From Flavobacteriales bacterium UBA4466 (GTDB taxonomy: Bacteria > Bacteroidota > Bacteroidia > Flavobacteriales_D > Crocinitomicaceae), in NCBI GenBank assembly GCA_905182335.1, contig CAJJBE010000003.1:124001-188000 (forward strand): a stretch of 64,000 nucleotides of DNA. Direction: 5' to 3'. Shown piece after piece: positions 8,455-16,266 of this stretch. The stretch's first letter is position 1, and every line of letters starts with the position of its first letter. A program made the translations under genes and the position numbers. The notes under the pieces are model-generated. The model had not been told where the DNA came from. It made no database searches and saw nothing but the letters and a program-made list of their open reading frames with translations.

Positions 8455-10351
8455 CTACTGTCGTTTGATTCAGAATTAGGTCGCGACTGTAGGTTTGAAT
8501 AATGGACTTTATCCTTTTTTCATTTTTTTCAACTTCACTAGAATAGTAAGAAATTGAATCAGTCGGAGCGACGCTCTGATTAGTGAAGTCATACAAATTC
8601 CGTGCCTTATCGTTCGAGAAGGATGTCATCTTCGAGTTTTTATAGTAGTAGTAAGTGCCTCCTATGTATGTAAGTGCTTCTGATTCATGACTTTGAAATT
8701 GTGAATTCCCAAAGGCATAATATTTTGTTTTGATATTTAAAAGGTCTAATATGGTAGGTAAAAGATCTAATTGTTGAATAATTTTATTACTTTTTTCTGG
8801 TTTTATACTTCCATTAGGGTGATAAAAAACAATCGGTATGCGATAGAGATGCGTTCTGGTTTGATATTCAGGCGTCTTTGATCCTGGTGTGTGGTCTGCA
8901 AGGAGAACGAACAGTGTATTGTCGTACCAGGGTTGTTTCTTAGCTTCTTTAAAAAACTCGCTAAGCGCATAATCGCTATAATTTATTGATCCACATATAG
9001 GTTGAGGGCCTTTTTTAACCTTTGGCTTCATATGTTCAGGAATGAAATAGGGATGGTGTGATGACACTGTGAATAAAAAACCAAAGAATGGCTCTTTCAT
9101 TTCTGTTAGCTTTTTCGCAGTCCAAGGATTAAAATATTCATCTAAAATTCCCCATGTTTTATCAAAATGATCATCGTTATTATACTCATGTCTTCCATAA
9201 TAGTTATCGAATCCACATATTTTTGAAAATCCATCGAAACGCATAGAGCCGTTAGTGGCTCCATGGAAGAACCCTGATGAGTAGCCATATTTTTTTAATA
9301 TGTTCGGAAGTGAATTTAACTTGTTATTTCCATATGGAGAAGATATGTAAGGGTTGTCCATTAATGTAGGTATAGATGCAATAGCAGCAGGCACGGCTTC
9401 TATCGATTTTTTCCCGTTTGCAAATGCGTAATTGAAGGTTAAAGAGTGGCCTATTAATGAGTCTAAAAATGGAGTATATCCCTCTCCGCTATTATAGGCT
9501 CCTATAAACTCAATACCAAAACTCTCTAGCATAATCATCACTACATTGGTCCCGTCGGGTAAAATATGTTGTGGAATAGATTGCTTGATAGGGTTGAATA
9601 TCTGTAATAATTCAACTTCGGAATAATAGTCAACGTTATTTAAACCACCTTGGTTAATCGTTTTAATCATCGTGAAAGGTGTTGTAAGAACAAACGCTGT
9701 GTTTTCTGTTTTACAGTAATTGGATGCTTCTATTATTCCAGTTGGTTTTAGAGTAAATCCTCCTCTTCCCATTATAATTAAAATAGGGGTTAATACTACG
9801 AAAGCGATTAAATTTGTCCTATAAAAAGTGATAGTTTTTGTTTTAAAAGTCGCGAGTGATTTTTCTGTTTTTCTATATAACCACTCTGATAATACTACTA
9901 AAATTATCAGAATTAATACTAAAAACCAGAAGTCCTTTAGGAAAGTCGAGATTAATTGTTTTAAATCACTTCCTGTACTCAGCATGGAGAACAAATCAAA
10001 CGTAGATCGCTTACTCGTGTATTTAAAATACTCAACATCTAGTAGGTTGAATGCAATCAAAAGAGTGTTCGTTGAGTGCCATAGTGTTTTTGTAAGTATT
10101 CGGTGGGTTTTATATCCTCGTATAGGAATAGGAAGGAGATAGATAGAGTAGAAAGGAAGAAAAAATAATCCTATAGTGATTAAGTCAAACCATATTGAAA
10201 TAGTGTAATCCCAGAATTCGAGTTCTTGAAAACTCCCAGAATTAAATGCTAAAAAAATGAGTCGTGTTATGTAAAGCATCAATAAGCTAATGCCCATTCG
10301 CTTTAGTATTACACTAACATGAATCGGGATCTTCTCTAGTAATCTTCTCAT
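8426..10351 (-). CDS. LTA-synthase-like phosphoglycerol transferase (alkaline phosphatase superfamily)
   Basis: 641 residues: five hydrophobic segments in the first ~200 residues, then an extracytoplasmic sulfatase-fold domain. Visible metal and catalytic features are MLESFG (about 273, metal Glu), GKKSIEAVPA (about 314; a Ser where LtaS has the Thr nucleophile), TVSSHHPY and LADHTPGSK (Asp-His). Such enzymes move phosphoglycerol or phosphoethanolamine from phospholipids to an acceptor. Gram-negative bacteria have no lipoteichoic acid, so the acceptor here is unknown (periplasmic glycan, lipid A or capsule are options). A -7 box sits 6 bases before the ATG. Confidence 0.85.
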   Translation of the reverse strand: MRRLLEKIPIHVSVILKRMGISLLMLYITRLIFLAFNSGSFQELEFWDYTISIWFDLITIGLFFLPFYSIYLLPIPIRGYKTHRILTKTLWHSTNTLLIAFNLLDVEYFKYTSKRSTFDLFSMLSTGSDLKQLISTFLKDFWFLVLILIILVVLSEWLYRKTEKSLATFKTKTITFYRTNLIAFVVLTPILIIMGRGGFTLKPTGIIEASNYCKTENTAFVLTTPFTMIKTINQGGLNNVDYYSEVELLQIFNPIKQSIPQHILPDGTNVVMIMLESFGIEFIGAYNSGEGYTPFLDSLIGHSLTFNYAFANGKKSIEAVPAAIASIPTLMDNPYISSPYGNNKLNSLPNILKKYGYSSGFFHGATNGSMRFDGFSKICGFDNYYGRHEYNNDDHFDKTWGILDEYFNPWTAKKLTEMKEPFFGFLFTVSSHHPYFIPEHMKPKVKKGPQPICGSINYSDYALSEFFKEAKKQPWYDNTLFVLLADHTPGSKTPEYQTRTHLYRIPIVFYHPNGSIKPEKSNKIIQQLDLLPTILDLLNIKTKYYAFGNSQFQSHESEALTYIGGTYYYYKNSKMTSFSNDKARNLYDFTNQSVAPTDSISYYSSEVEKNEKRIKSIIQTYSRDLILNQTTVDEKEDQIYN

Positions 10352-10357
10352 TTAAAT

Positions 10358-10365
10358 CAAAGGTA
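10358..10365 (-). promoter_or_regulatory. -7 box (TACCTTTG) of the phosphoglycerol transferase/lipid kinase operon
   Basis: Exact TAnnTTTG match on the minus strand, ending 6 bases before the ATG at 10351, which implies an almost leaderless mRNA. Confidence 0.62.
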
Positions 10366-10458
10366 AAAAATCTTGTTAGAATTATAGAAAGAATATGGCA
10401 GTTGTATGCGATTAGATAGATTTGATTTTATAAGCTTTCTTTAATGTAATGAGATCAC

Positions 10459-10466
10459 TATCTTTG
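10459..10466 (+). promoter_or_regulatory. -7 box (TATCTTTG), likely promoter with a ~140-nt leader
   Basis: Exact TAnnTTTG match in the 261-bp gap before the Nif3 gene. Unlike the other boxes in this window it is about 146 bp from the start codon. The leader between holds small inverted repeats (for example around 10544-10563) but no riboswitch class I recognise. Confidence 0.4.
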
Positions 10467-10612
10467 GACAAGAAAAAAACGGGTAATTATCCTGTCTAAA
10501 TTAGTTCGCAAGATATTCCAGTTGAGATTCCGTTTTAGGTAAAACACCTCTTAGAAGCACTAAGGTATATTTTATAGGTGCATGTATCCATATTAGTATT
10601 TGATTTATAATT

Positions 10613-11707
10613 ATGAGAATAAAGGACGTAACAAATTATCTAGAATCATTAGTTCCATTGTCTAGCTCAGAATCGTATGATAACTGTGGGTTAATTGTAG
10701 GTAATGAGGAGGATGAAATTCAGAAAGTTTTAATTAGTTTGGATTGTATTGAGTCAACTATTGATGAGGCGATTGAAAAAGAATGCAATCTTATTATTGC
10801 TCATCACCCCATAATATTTGAGGGGTTGAAAAAATTGAATGGTAATAATTATGTTGAGCGAACGGTTATTAAGGCTATTAAAAATGACATTTCGATATAT
10901 GCTATACATACGAATCTTGATAATTATCAATTTGGAGTAAATAGAGAAATAGGTGAGCGATTAGGTCTGTCTGATTTGAAGGTGCTGAATCCTAAAAAGA
11001 ATGTGCTTTCTAAATTGGTTTGCTATAGTCCTGCTGTTAATTCTGAACTGGTTTTAGATGCCATGCTTAATGCAGGTGCAGGCAAAATTGGTAACTACTC
11101 AAATTGTAGTTTTAAGATAAGGGGAGTAGGGACTTTTTTACCAGGTGAGGATGCGAATCCATACACTGGTGAAATTGGCGAGCTTTCTATTGAGCATGAG
11201 GACAGGCTAGAAGTATTGGTGTCAAATCATAATATTTCATCGGTAGTTAGTGCTATGAAAAATATGCATCCTTATGAAGAAGTTGCTCATGAATTGATTC
11301 CAATTAGTAATTTGAATAAAAATGAAGGTTCAGGTATGGTCGGGACACTAGCTTCACCGATTGAACTCAATGAGTTTTTAGAGAAATTGAAAAAGACGTT
11401 TAACTGTGGAGTTGTTCGACATACAAAATCAACAGGTAAATTGATTAAAAAAGTTGCTTTTTGTGGTGGATCAGGAAGTTTTTTATTAAATAATGCAAAA
11501 ATAATTGGGGCTGATATTTTTATCACTGGAGACTTCAAATACCATGATTTCTTCGACGCTGAAGACGAAATAGTTATTGCAGATATAGGTCATTTTGAAA
11601 GTGAACAATATACTTCTATGCTTTTAGAGCGTATTTTGATGAAAAAATTCACTAAATTTGCCGTTCTCATAACTGAGATAAATACAAACCCAATAAATTA
11701 TTTTTAG
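10613..11707 (+). CDS. Nif3-like dinuclear metal centre protein (GTP cyclohydrolase I type 2 family)
   Basis: 364 residues, matching the long YqfO-type Nif3 proteins that carry a PII/CutA-like insert (about 125-225, containing VVSAMKNMHPYEEVAHEL). Metal-binding motifs are the IIAHHPIIFEG stretch (two His, about 61-70), AIHTNLDN and, at the C-terminal end, IADIGHFESEQY. The family forms toroidal hexamers. Its role is poorly defined despite very wide conservation. The next gene, a zinc-ribbon coiled-coil protein, starts 1 bp after the stop, an arrangement I have seen repeatedly in Bacteroidota. Confidence 0.93.
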   Translation: MRIKDVTNYLESLVPLSSSESYDNCGLIVGNEEDEIQKVLISLDCIESTIDEAIEKECNLIIAHHPIIFEGLKKLNGNNYVERTVIKAIKNDISIYAIHTNLDNYQFGVNREIGERLGLSDLKVLNPKKNVLSKLVCYSPAVNSELVLDAMLNAGAGKIGNYSNCSFKIRGVGTFLPGEDANPYTGEIGELSIEHEDRLEVLVSNHNISSVVSAMKNMHPYEEVAHELIPISNLNKNEGSGMVGTLASPIELNEFLEKLKKTFNCGVVRHTKSTGKLIKKVAFCGGSGSFLLNNAKIIGADIFITGDFKYHDFFDAEDEIVIADIGHFESEQYTSMLLERILMKKFTKFAVLITEINTNPINYF

Positions 11708-11708
11708 C

Positions 11709-12461
11709 ATGGCAAAAACTGCAACTAAAAAAGAGGCAACGGTAGCTGAAAAACTAGACCGCCTATATGATTTGCAATTGATTGATTCAGAGATCGATAG
11801 GATTAAGACTGTTAGAGGAGAATTACCTTTAGAGGTTCAAGACTTGGAAGATGAGTTGGCAGGTCTAGATACTCGTGTCGTGAAAATGCAAGAAGAGATT
11901 AAGACTTTAGAAACGGAAGTTTCTGACCGTAAGAATGCTAATAAAGATTCGGATACGGCAATTGCTAAATATAAAGAGCAACAAAATAATGTTAGAAATA
12001 ACAGAGAATTTGAGTCGCTTGATAAAGAAATCGAGTTCCAAGAACTTGAAATCAAATTGAATGAAAAACGTACAAAAGAAAGTAAATTCAGAATCTCTTC
12101 TAAAAAAGAAATTCTCGATACTGCAAAAGAGCGTTGTGATTTCAGATCAGTAGATTTAAAAACAAAGACTGCTGAGTTAGATGAGATTATAGCAGAAACT
12201 CAAATTCAAGAGCAGAAATTGACAAAAAAATCAGTTTCTGCACTTAAGAAATTGGACAGTAGGCTTGGAGGTGCTTACACGAGACTTAGAGAGAGCGCTA
12301 AGAATGGTTTGGCTGTTGTAAAAGTTGATAGAGATTCTTGCGGTGGGTGTTTTAACAAAATTCCACCTCAGCGTCAATTAGATATTCAAGCTAAGAAAAA
12401 AGTGATTGTCTGTGAACATTGTGGTCGTGTATTGGTTCCTAGTGATGAAGCTACTGAATAA
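11709..12461 (+). CDS. C4-type zinc-ribbon coiled-coil protein
   Basis: 250 residues. Residues ~15-185 are a long, charged, helical coiled coil (many E/K heptads). The C-terminus has a zinc ribbon with two CxxC pairs, SCGGC and VCEHC. This is the layout of the DUF164/CT398 family, thought to act as an adaptor in RNA or secretion contexts in other phyla, function unsettled. It is immediately downstream of the Nif3 gene and ends at a strong terminator, so the two form a bicistronic unit. Confidence 0.88.
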   Translation: MAKTATKKEATVAEKLDRLYDLQLIDSEIDRIKTVRGELPLEVQDLEDELAGLDTRVVKMQEEIKTLETEVSDRKNANKDSDTAIAKYKEQQNNVRNNREFESLDKEIEFQELEIKLNEKRTKESKFRISSKKEILDTAKERCDFRSVDLKTKTAELDEIIAETQIQEQKLTKKSVSALKKLDSRLGGAYTRLRESAKNGLAVVKVDRDSCGGCFNKIPPQRQLDIQAKKKVIVCEHCGRVLVPSDEATE

Positions 12462-12480
12462 GAGAATATAATTTATATAT

Positions 12481-12513
12481 AAAAACCGCCTTGAAAATCA
12501 AGGCGGTTTTTGT
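12481..12513 (+). terminator. Rho-independent terminator of the nif3/zinc-ribbon operon
   Basis: A GC-rich stem (ACCGCCTTG paired with CAAGGCGGT) with a short AAAAT loop, flanked by A-run and T-run. Confidence 0.9.
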
Positions 12514-12516
12514 TTG

Positions 12517-12524
12517 TACCTTTG
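12517..12524 (+). promoter_or_regulatory. -7 box (TACCTTTG) of the DEAD-box helicase gene
   Basis: Exact TAnnTTTG match directly after the preceding terminator and 4 bases before the ATG at 12529. It also decides that start: an upstream in-frame TTG at 12514 would put coding sequence inside the promoter. Confidence 0.6.
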
Positions 12525-12528
12525 TTTT

Positions 12529-13749
12529 ATGAAATTTTCTGATTATAATATTACTAAGGAGGTTAAGTCACAGCTAAATGTTTTGGGCTATACCCGACCT
12601 ACAGATATTCAGTTTAAGGCAATTCAGCATATTATTGATGGAGAAGATGTAATGGCGATTGCTCAAACGGGAACGGGTAAAACAGCAGCGTTTGCCATTC
12701 CTACTTTGAGTGTTATTCAAAAAAGCAAAAAGAAGAATAATGGAATAGGTTGTTTAGTGATGGTTCCTACCAGAGAACTTGCGAAGCAAATTGCAACCGT
12801 ATATCGTGAAATTGGAAAAGATACTGGTGTTAAAACTTTCGGTCTATTTGGTGGTGTTGAACAAGAGCAACAGATTAGAACCTTGAATAACGGTATTGAT
12901 ATTTTAGTATCAACGCCAGGGCGAATGTTCGATTTGATTTCTCAAAAAGTCATTGATCTAACTAATATTAAATTCTTAGTTTTAGATGAGGCAGATTTAA
13001 TGCTAGATCTTGGGTTTGCTAAAGATATTGAGGATGTAATGGCCTTTATTCCTAGAAAAAGGCAAACACTATTTTTTTCAGCTACGATTTCGAAAAAAAT
13101 TAAGTCTTTGGCATATGATGTGGTTCGAAATGCGATTAGAATACAAATTTCTCCGAAGAACCCTGTTGCCAAGACTATTGAGCATGCTTTTATAAAAGTG
13201 AGTATGGATGATAAGCGATTCTTTCTGGAGAATATGATTAAAGAATATCCTGAAAAGAAGGCTGTTATTTTTGTTCGTACTCAAGTTAGAGCAGGAAGAG
13301 TTGTAGATGCGCTTAAACGTGTGAGTATTGAGTCTGAGTGTATGCATGGGGGTATTGAGCAAAAAGATAGATTTCTAATCTTAGACCGCTTTAGAACAGG
13401 TGAGAACAATGTCCTTGTTACAACTGATGTTGCGGCACGTGGTATTGATATCCCAAATGTTGAGTATGTAGTTAATTACGACATTCCTGATGTTCCCGAA
13501 AACTATGTTCACCGTTGCGGTAGAACTGGTCGTGGAAATAAAAGGGGGCAAGCACTTGCCTTTTGCAGTGAGTCAGAGCAAGAATTATTTGATGCTATTG
13601 TTGAGTATACAGGGCAAGATATTGAAGAATATGAAGTTTCTAAAGGAGAATACTTAAGTATTTTAGATGGTTCTGATGATGGGTCAAGTAATTGGAAGCT
13701 TTTACTTAAAAAAGCCAATGAGGAAAGTGAAAAAGGCCTTGATTGGTAA
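12529..13749 (+). CDS. DEAD-box ATP-dependent RNA helicase
   Basis: 406 residues from the ATG chosen because the -7 box precedes it. The helicase motifs are in order: the Q-motif region (FSDYNITKEV, then YTRPTDIQ), motif I AQTGTGKT, PTRELA, GG, TPGR, motif II DEAD, SAT, and in domain 2 ARGIDIP and HRCGRTGR. The C-terminal tail after the core is short, so it is closest to the RhlE/CshA-like compact helicases. These unwind RNA duplexes in ribosome assembly, mRNA decay or cold adaptation. Single-gene transcript facing murB. Confidence 0.95.
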   Translation: MKFSDYNITKEVKSQLNVLGYTRPTDIQFKAIQHIIDGEDVMAIAQTGTGKTAAFAIPTLSVIQKSKKKNNGIGCLVMVPTRELAKQIATVYREIGKDTGVKTFGLFGGVEQEQQIRTLNNGIDILVSTPGRMFDLISQKVIDLTNIKFLVLDEADLMLDLGFAKDIEDVMAFIPRKRQTLFFSATISKKIKSLAYDVVRNAIRIQISPKNPVAKTIEHAFIKVSMDDKRFFLENMIKEYPEKKAVIFVRTQVRAGRVVDALKRVSIESECMHGGIEQKDRFLILDRFRTGENNVLVTTDVAARGIDIPNVEYVVNYDIPDVPENYVHRCGRTGRGNKRGQALAFCSESEQELFDAIVEYTGQDIEEYEVSKGEYLSILDGSDDGSSNWKLLLKKANEESEKGLDW

Positions 13750-13765
13750 ATTGCCTTGTTTTGAA

Positions 13766-14773
13766 TTAAAGAATGTTTACTTCACGCTCTAACGTTACCC
13801 CAAACTTTTCTGTGATATCATCAATTATTTGAGTTGAAAGGGCTAGTATTTCGTTACCTAACGCATCAGAATAATTAACAAGGACTAATGCCTGGTTTTT
13901 ATGTACTCCATGGTTTCCAATTGTTTTCCCTTTCCAGCCAGCTTGTTCAATTAACCATCCCGCGGCTAATTTCACTTTTCCGTCTGCTGCAGGATAGTTT
14001 GGTACTTTTTCGAAAGATGCTTGTATGTTGGATAAGACTTCTTTGTCAACAATTGGATTTTTGAAAAAACTCCCTGCGTTTCCTATTTCTTTCGGGTTTG
14101 GTAATTTACTTGATCTAATTTTAATGACTGCATCACTGATGTCTTTGATTGTAGGATGGTTTATTCCATTCTTTTCTATCTCTTGTTGAATTGCACCATA
14201 ACTGGAATTAATTCTACCTGACATGTTTAGCTCATAAGTCACAGATGTGATAATATATTGGTCTTTAAATTCACGTTTAAATACACTTTCTCGATATCCA
14301 AATTGACATTCTTCGTTTGAAAAGATTCTGATTTTACCAGACCCGATATGATAGGCTTGTAGTTCTATAAAAACATCTTTAATTTCAACGCCATAGGCTC
14401 CAATGTTTTGCATTGGGCTAGCTCCAACGCTACCCGGAATTAAGGATAGATTCTCAACACCAGCAAAACGCAAGTCGATACACTTTAATACGAAATCATG
14501 CCAAACTTCACCTGCGCCAACCTTTACTTGAACAAGATCATTGTCTTGATGAATAATCTCAAATCCTTTTATTTCATTTTTAAGTACCAAGCCGTCAAAA
14601 TCTTGAGTAAATAAAATGTTGCTTCCTCCTCCTAAAACCAAGAGTTTAGAACTGTCTCTTTTTGCTAGAATTTGAGTCAGGTCATCTACAGAGGTGAACG
14701 TTGCGAATCGTGCTGAATTAACAGATATACCAAAGGTGTTGTGTTCTTTTAAGTTTATATTCGTTAAAATCAT
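13766..14773 (-). CDS. murB: UDP-N-acetylenolpyruvoylglucosamine reductase
   Basis: MurB reduces UDP-GlcNAc-enolpyruvate to UDP-MurNAc with FAD and NADPH in the cytoplasm. 335 residues, type I length. The FAD-binding GGGSNILFT stretch (about 48-56), PGSVGASPMQNIGAYG, FGYRESVFK and NAGSFFKNP (carrying the catalytic Ser) are all present, with the final Glu in the LEREVNIL region. It is divergent from the menaquinone operon, with the two -7 boxes about 80 bp apart. Convergent with the helicase gene, 16 bp apart. Confidence 0.96.
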   Translation of the reverse strand: MILTNINLKEHNTFGISVNSARFATFTSVDDLTQILAKRDSSKLLVLGGGSNILFTQDFDGLVLKNEIKGFEIIHQDNDLVQVKVGAGEVWHDFVLKCIDLRFAGVENLSLIPGSVGASPMQNIGAYGVEIKDVFIELQAYHIGSGKIRIFSNEECQFGYRESVFKREFKDQYIITSVTYELNMSGRINSSYGAIQQEIEKNGINHPTIKDISDAVIKIRSSKLPNPKEIGNAGSFFKNPIVDKEVLSNIQASFEKVPNYPAADGKVKLAAGWLIEQAGWKGKTIGNHGVHKNQALVLVNYSDALGNEILALSTQIIDDITEKFGVTLEREVNIL

Positions 14774-14777
14774 AAAT

Positions 14778-14785
14778 CAAAAGTA
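14778..14785 (-). promoter_or_regulatory. -7 box (TACTTTTG) of murB
   Basis: Exact TAnnTTTG match on the minus strand, 4 bases before the murB ATG. Confidence 0.6.
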
Positions 14786-14840
14786 ATTGAATATGACTTC
14801 AGAAATGATGAGTGTTAAAATAAACTTCAACGTTCGATTG

Positions 14841-14870
14841 TTGTTAATTACATGAATGCCCTTAAATTTG
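14841..14870 (+). promoter_or_regulatory. Promoter of the menaquinone operon (TTG-N19-TAAATTTG)
   Basis: Both elements of the Bacteroidota housekeeping promoter are seen: TTG at 14841-14843 and TAAATTTG at 14863-14870, 19 bases apart. The ATG at 14876 follows by 5 bases. An in-frame ATG at 14852 lies between the two elements and is rejected as the start for that reason. Confidence 0.68.
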
Positions 14871-14875
14871 TAGTT

Positions 14876-15301
14876 ATGCAAATCAAAAAAGTCTCTTTAG
14901 AAACAATTAATGCGCTTAATAAAAACACATTAATTGACCATTTAGGTATTGTTGTGACTGAACTTGGTGACGATTATTTAATCGGTAGAATGCCTGTGGA
15001 TCATCGGACAGTTCAACCTTTTGGTCTTTTGCATGGAGGTGCTTCAGTTGTTTTAATAGAAAGTTTAGGCTCAATAGGATCAGGCTTACTTGTAGATCAT
15101 AATAAAGAATTTTCTGTTGGTTTAGAAGTAAACGCGAATCATGTAGGTGCTGTAAAAAGAGGTTTTGTTGTTGCGACAGCGCGTTTGTCTCATGGAGGTA
15201 GAAGTACACATGTTTGGGTTGTTGAGGTGTGTGATGAATCTACGAATAAATTGATTTGCACAGGAAGACTCACAGTTATGGTCGTTGATAAAAAACAATA
15301 A
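14876..15301 (+). CDS. Hotdog-fold thioesterase, probable DHNA-CoA thioesterase
   Basis: 141 residues from the ATG behind the promoter. The hotdog fold is indicated by LLHGGASVVLIESLGSIGS (HGG with a following Glu, the PaaI/MenI-type active site) and a C-terminal ATARLSHGGRSTHVWVVEV. PaaI-like enzymes hydrolyse acyl-CoA thioesters. The next two genes encode isochorismate synthase and MenD, so hydrolysis of 1,4-dihydroxy-2-naphthoyl-CoA in menaquinone synthesis is the best guess (context inference). The end overlaps the next gene by 17 bp. Confidence 0.85.
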   Translation: MQIKKVSLETINALNKNTLIDHLGIVVTELGDDYLIGRMPVDHRTVQPFGLLHGGASVVLIESLGSIGSGLLVDHNKEFSVGLEVNANHVGAVKRGFVVATARLSHGGRSTHVWVVEVCDESTNKLICTGRLTVMVVDKKQ

Positions 15302-16265
15302 TTTGGGAGATGTTCTTCACTATAGGGTCCCAAATCAAACGTCAATTTCGTCGTGTGGAAAATTCACAAAAGTGAATTCGATTTTAGATGCTACTGGTTT
15401 TTTTGTGTCAGACTTTGAGAAAAAGAATGTGTTTGTCTTTGAATCAAGTGAATCAACACCAACTTTTTGTTATTCAGAATTTCTTATTGAAGAGCAGTCA
15501 AAAGAGAATTATATAAAAACGGGCGAAGAATTTTTATCAGAAATTAGAAGTAATAACCTTGATAAAGCAATTCTTTCACGTGTTAAGTTGATTGACCGTA
15601 ATGTTGATTTGTTTCAGTTTTACGAAGCCTTGTGTACGCGCTATGAAAGTGCGTTTGTTTATTTAATTTCAAGTGAAGTTTTCGGGACATGGATTGGAGC
15701 GACACCCGAGGTTTTGATTCGTCGCGAAAAGAACAATGCTAGAACAATGTCTCTTGCTGGAACATTGCCTGTAAACTCAAATGAAGTATGGTCTTCTAAA
15801 GAATTAAGTGAGCAGGCATTTGTCACAAAATTTATTCAGGAACAACTATCAAAACTAAATTTAGGGAACATAGAAGAGAGCGAGTTAAATACAGTTACAG
15901 CGGGACCTGTAAGGCACTTGAGAACCGATTTCGAATTTAATATCTCCAAAAATAATGTATTGAAACTGGCTTCTTTGTTACATCCTACACCTGCAGTTAG
16001 TGGTTTACCTAGAGCAGGTGCTGTTTCACTGATTAATAATTTAGAGAAGCATAATAGACAATTTTATTCAGGTTTAATAGGTATTCAGAATGCGAAAAAT
16101 TCGGATATCTTTGTGAATCTTAGATGTGCACAGGTGTTTGATACTAAAATTGCGCTTTACCTTGGAGGTGGTTACACGAAAGATTCATTAGTTCATAAGG
16201 AATGGGCTGAAACAGAAGCGAAAGCAGCAACATTACTTGATGTTATTAAGGATATAGAAAATTAA
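15285..16265 (+). CDS. menF: Isochorismate synthase
   Basis: Converts chorismate to isochorismate, the first committed step of menaquinone synthesis. 326 residues, short for the family because the N-terminal part is reduced, but the catalytic core is complete: KAILSRVK, TWIGATPEVLI, TMSLAGTLP, VTAGPVRHLRTDFE, LLHPTPAVSGLPR and FYSGLIGI. The proposed TTG start overlaps the thioesterase gene by 17 bp. A second in-frame TTG is at 15303 and I cannot decide between them. It is followed 1 bp later by menD. Confidence 0.93.
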   Translation: MIKNNNLGDVLHYRVPNQTSISSCGKFTKVNSILDATGFFVSDFEKKNVFVFESSESTPTFCYSEFLIEEQSKENYIKTGEEFLSEIRSNNLDKAILSRVKLIDRNVDLFQFYEALCTRYESAFVYLISSEVFGTWIGATPEVLIRREKNNARTMSLAGTLPVNSNEVWSSKELSEQAFVTKFIQEQLSKLNLGNIEESELNTVTAGPVRHLRTDFEFNISKNNVLKLASLLHPTPAVSGLPRAGAVSLINNLEKHNRQFYSGLIGIQNAKNSDIFVNLRCAQVFDTKIALYLGGGYTKDSLVHKEWAETEAKAATLLDVIKDIEN

Positions 16266-16266
16266 T

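Noticed and set aside
12514-12528. Five-codon N-terminal extension of the helicase from a TTG
   Set aside because: It would lie within the terminator and the -7 box; the ATG at 12529 is the natural start.
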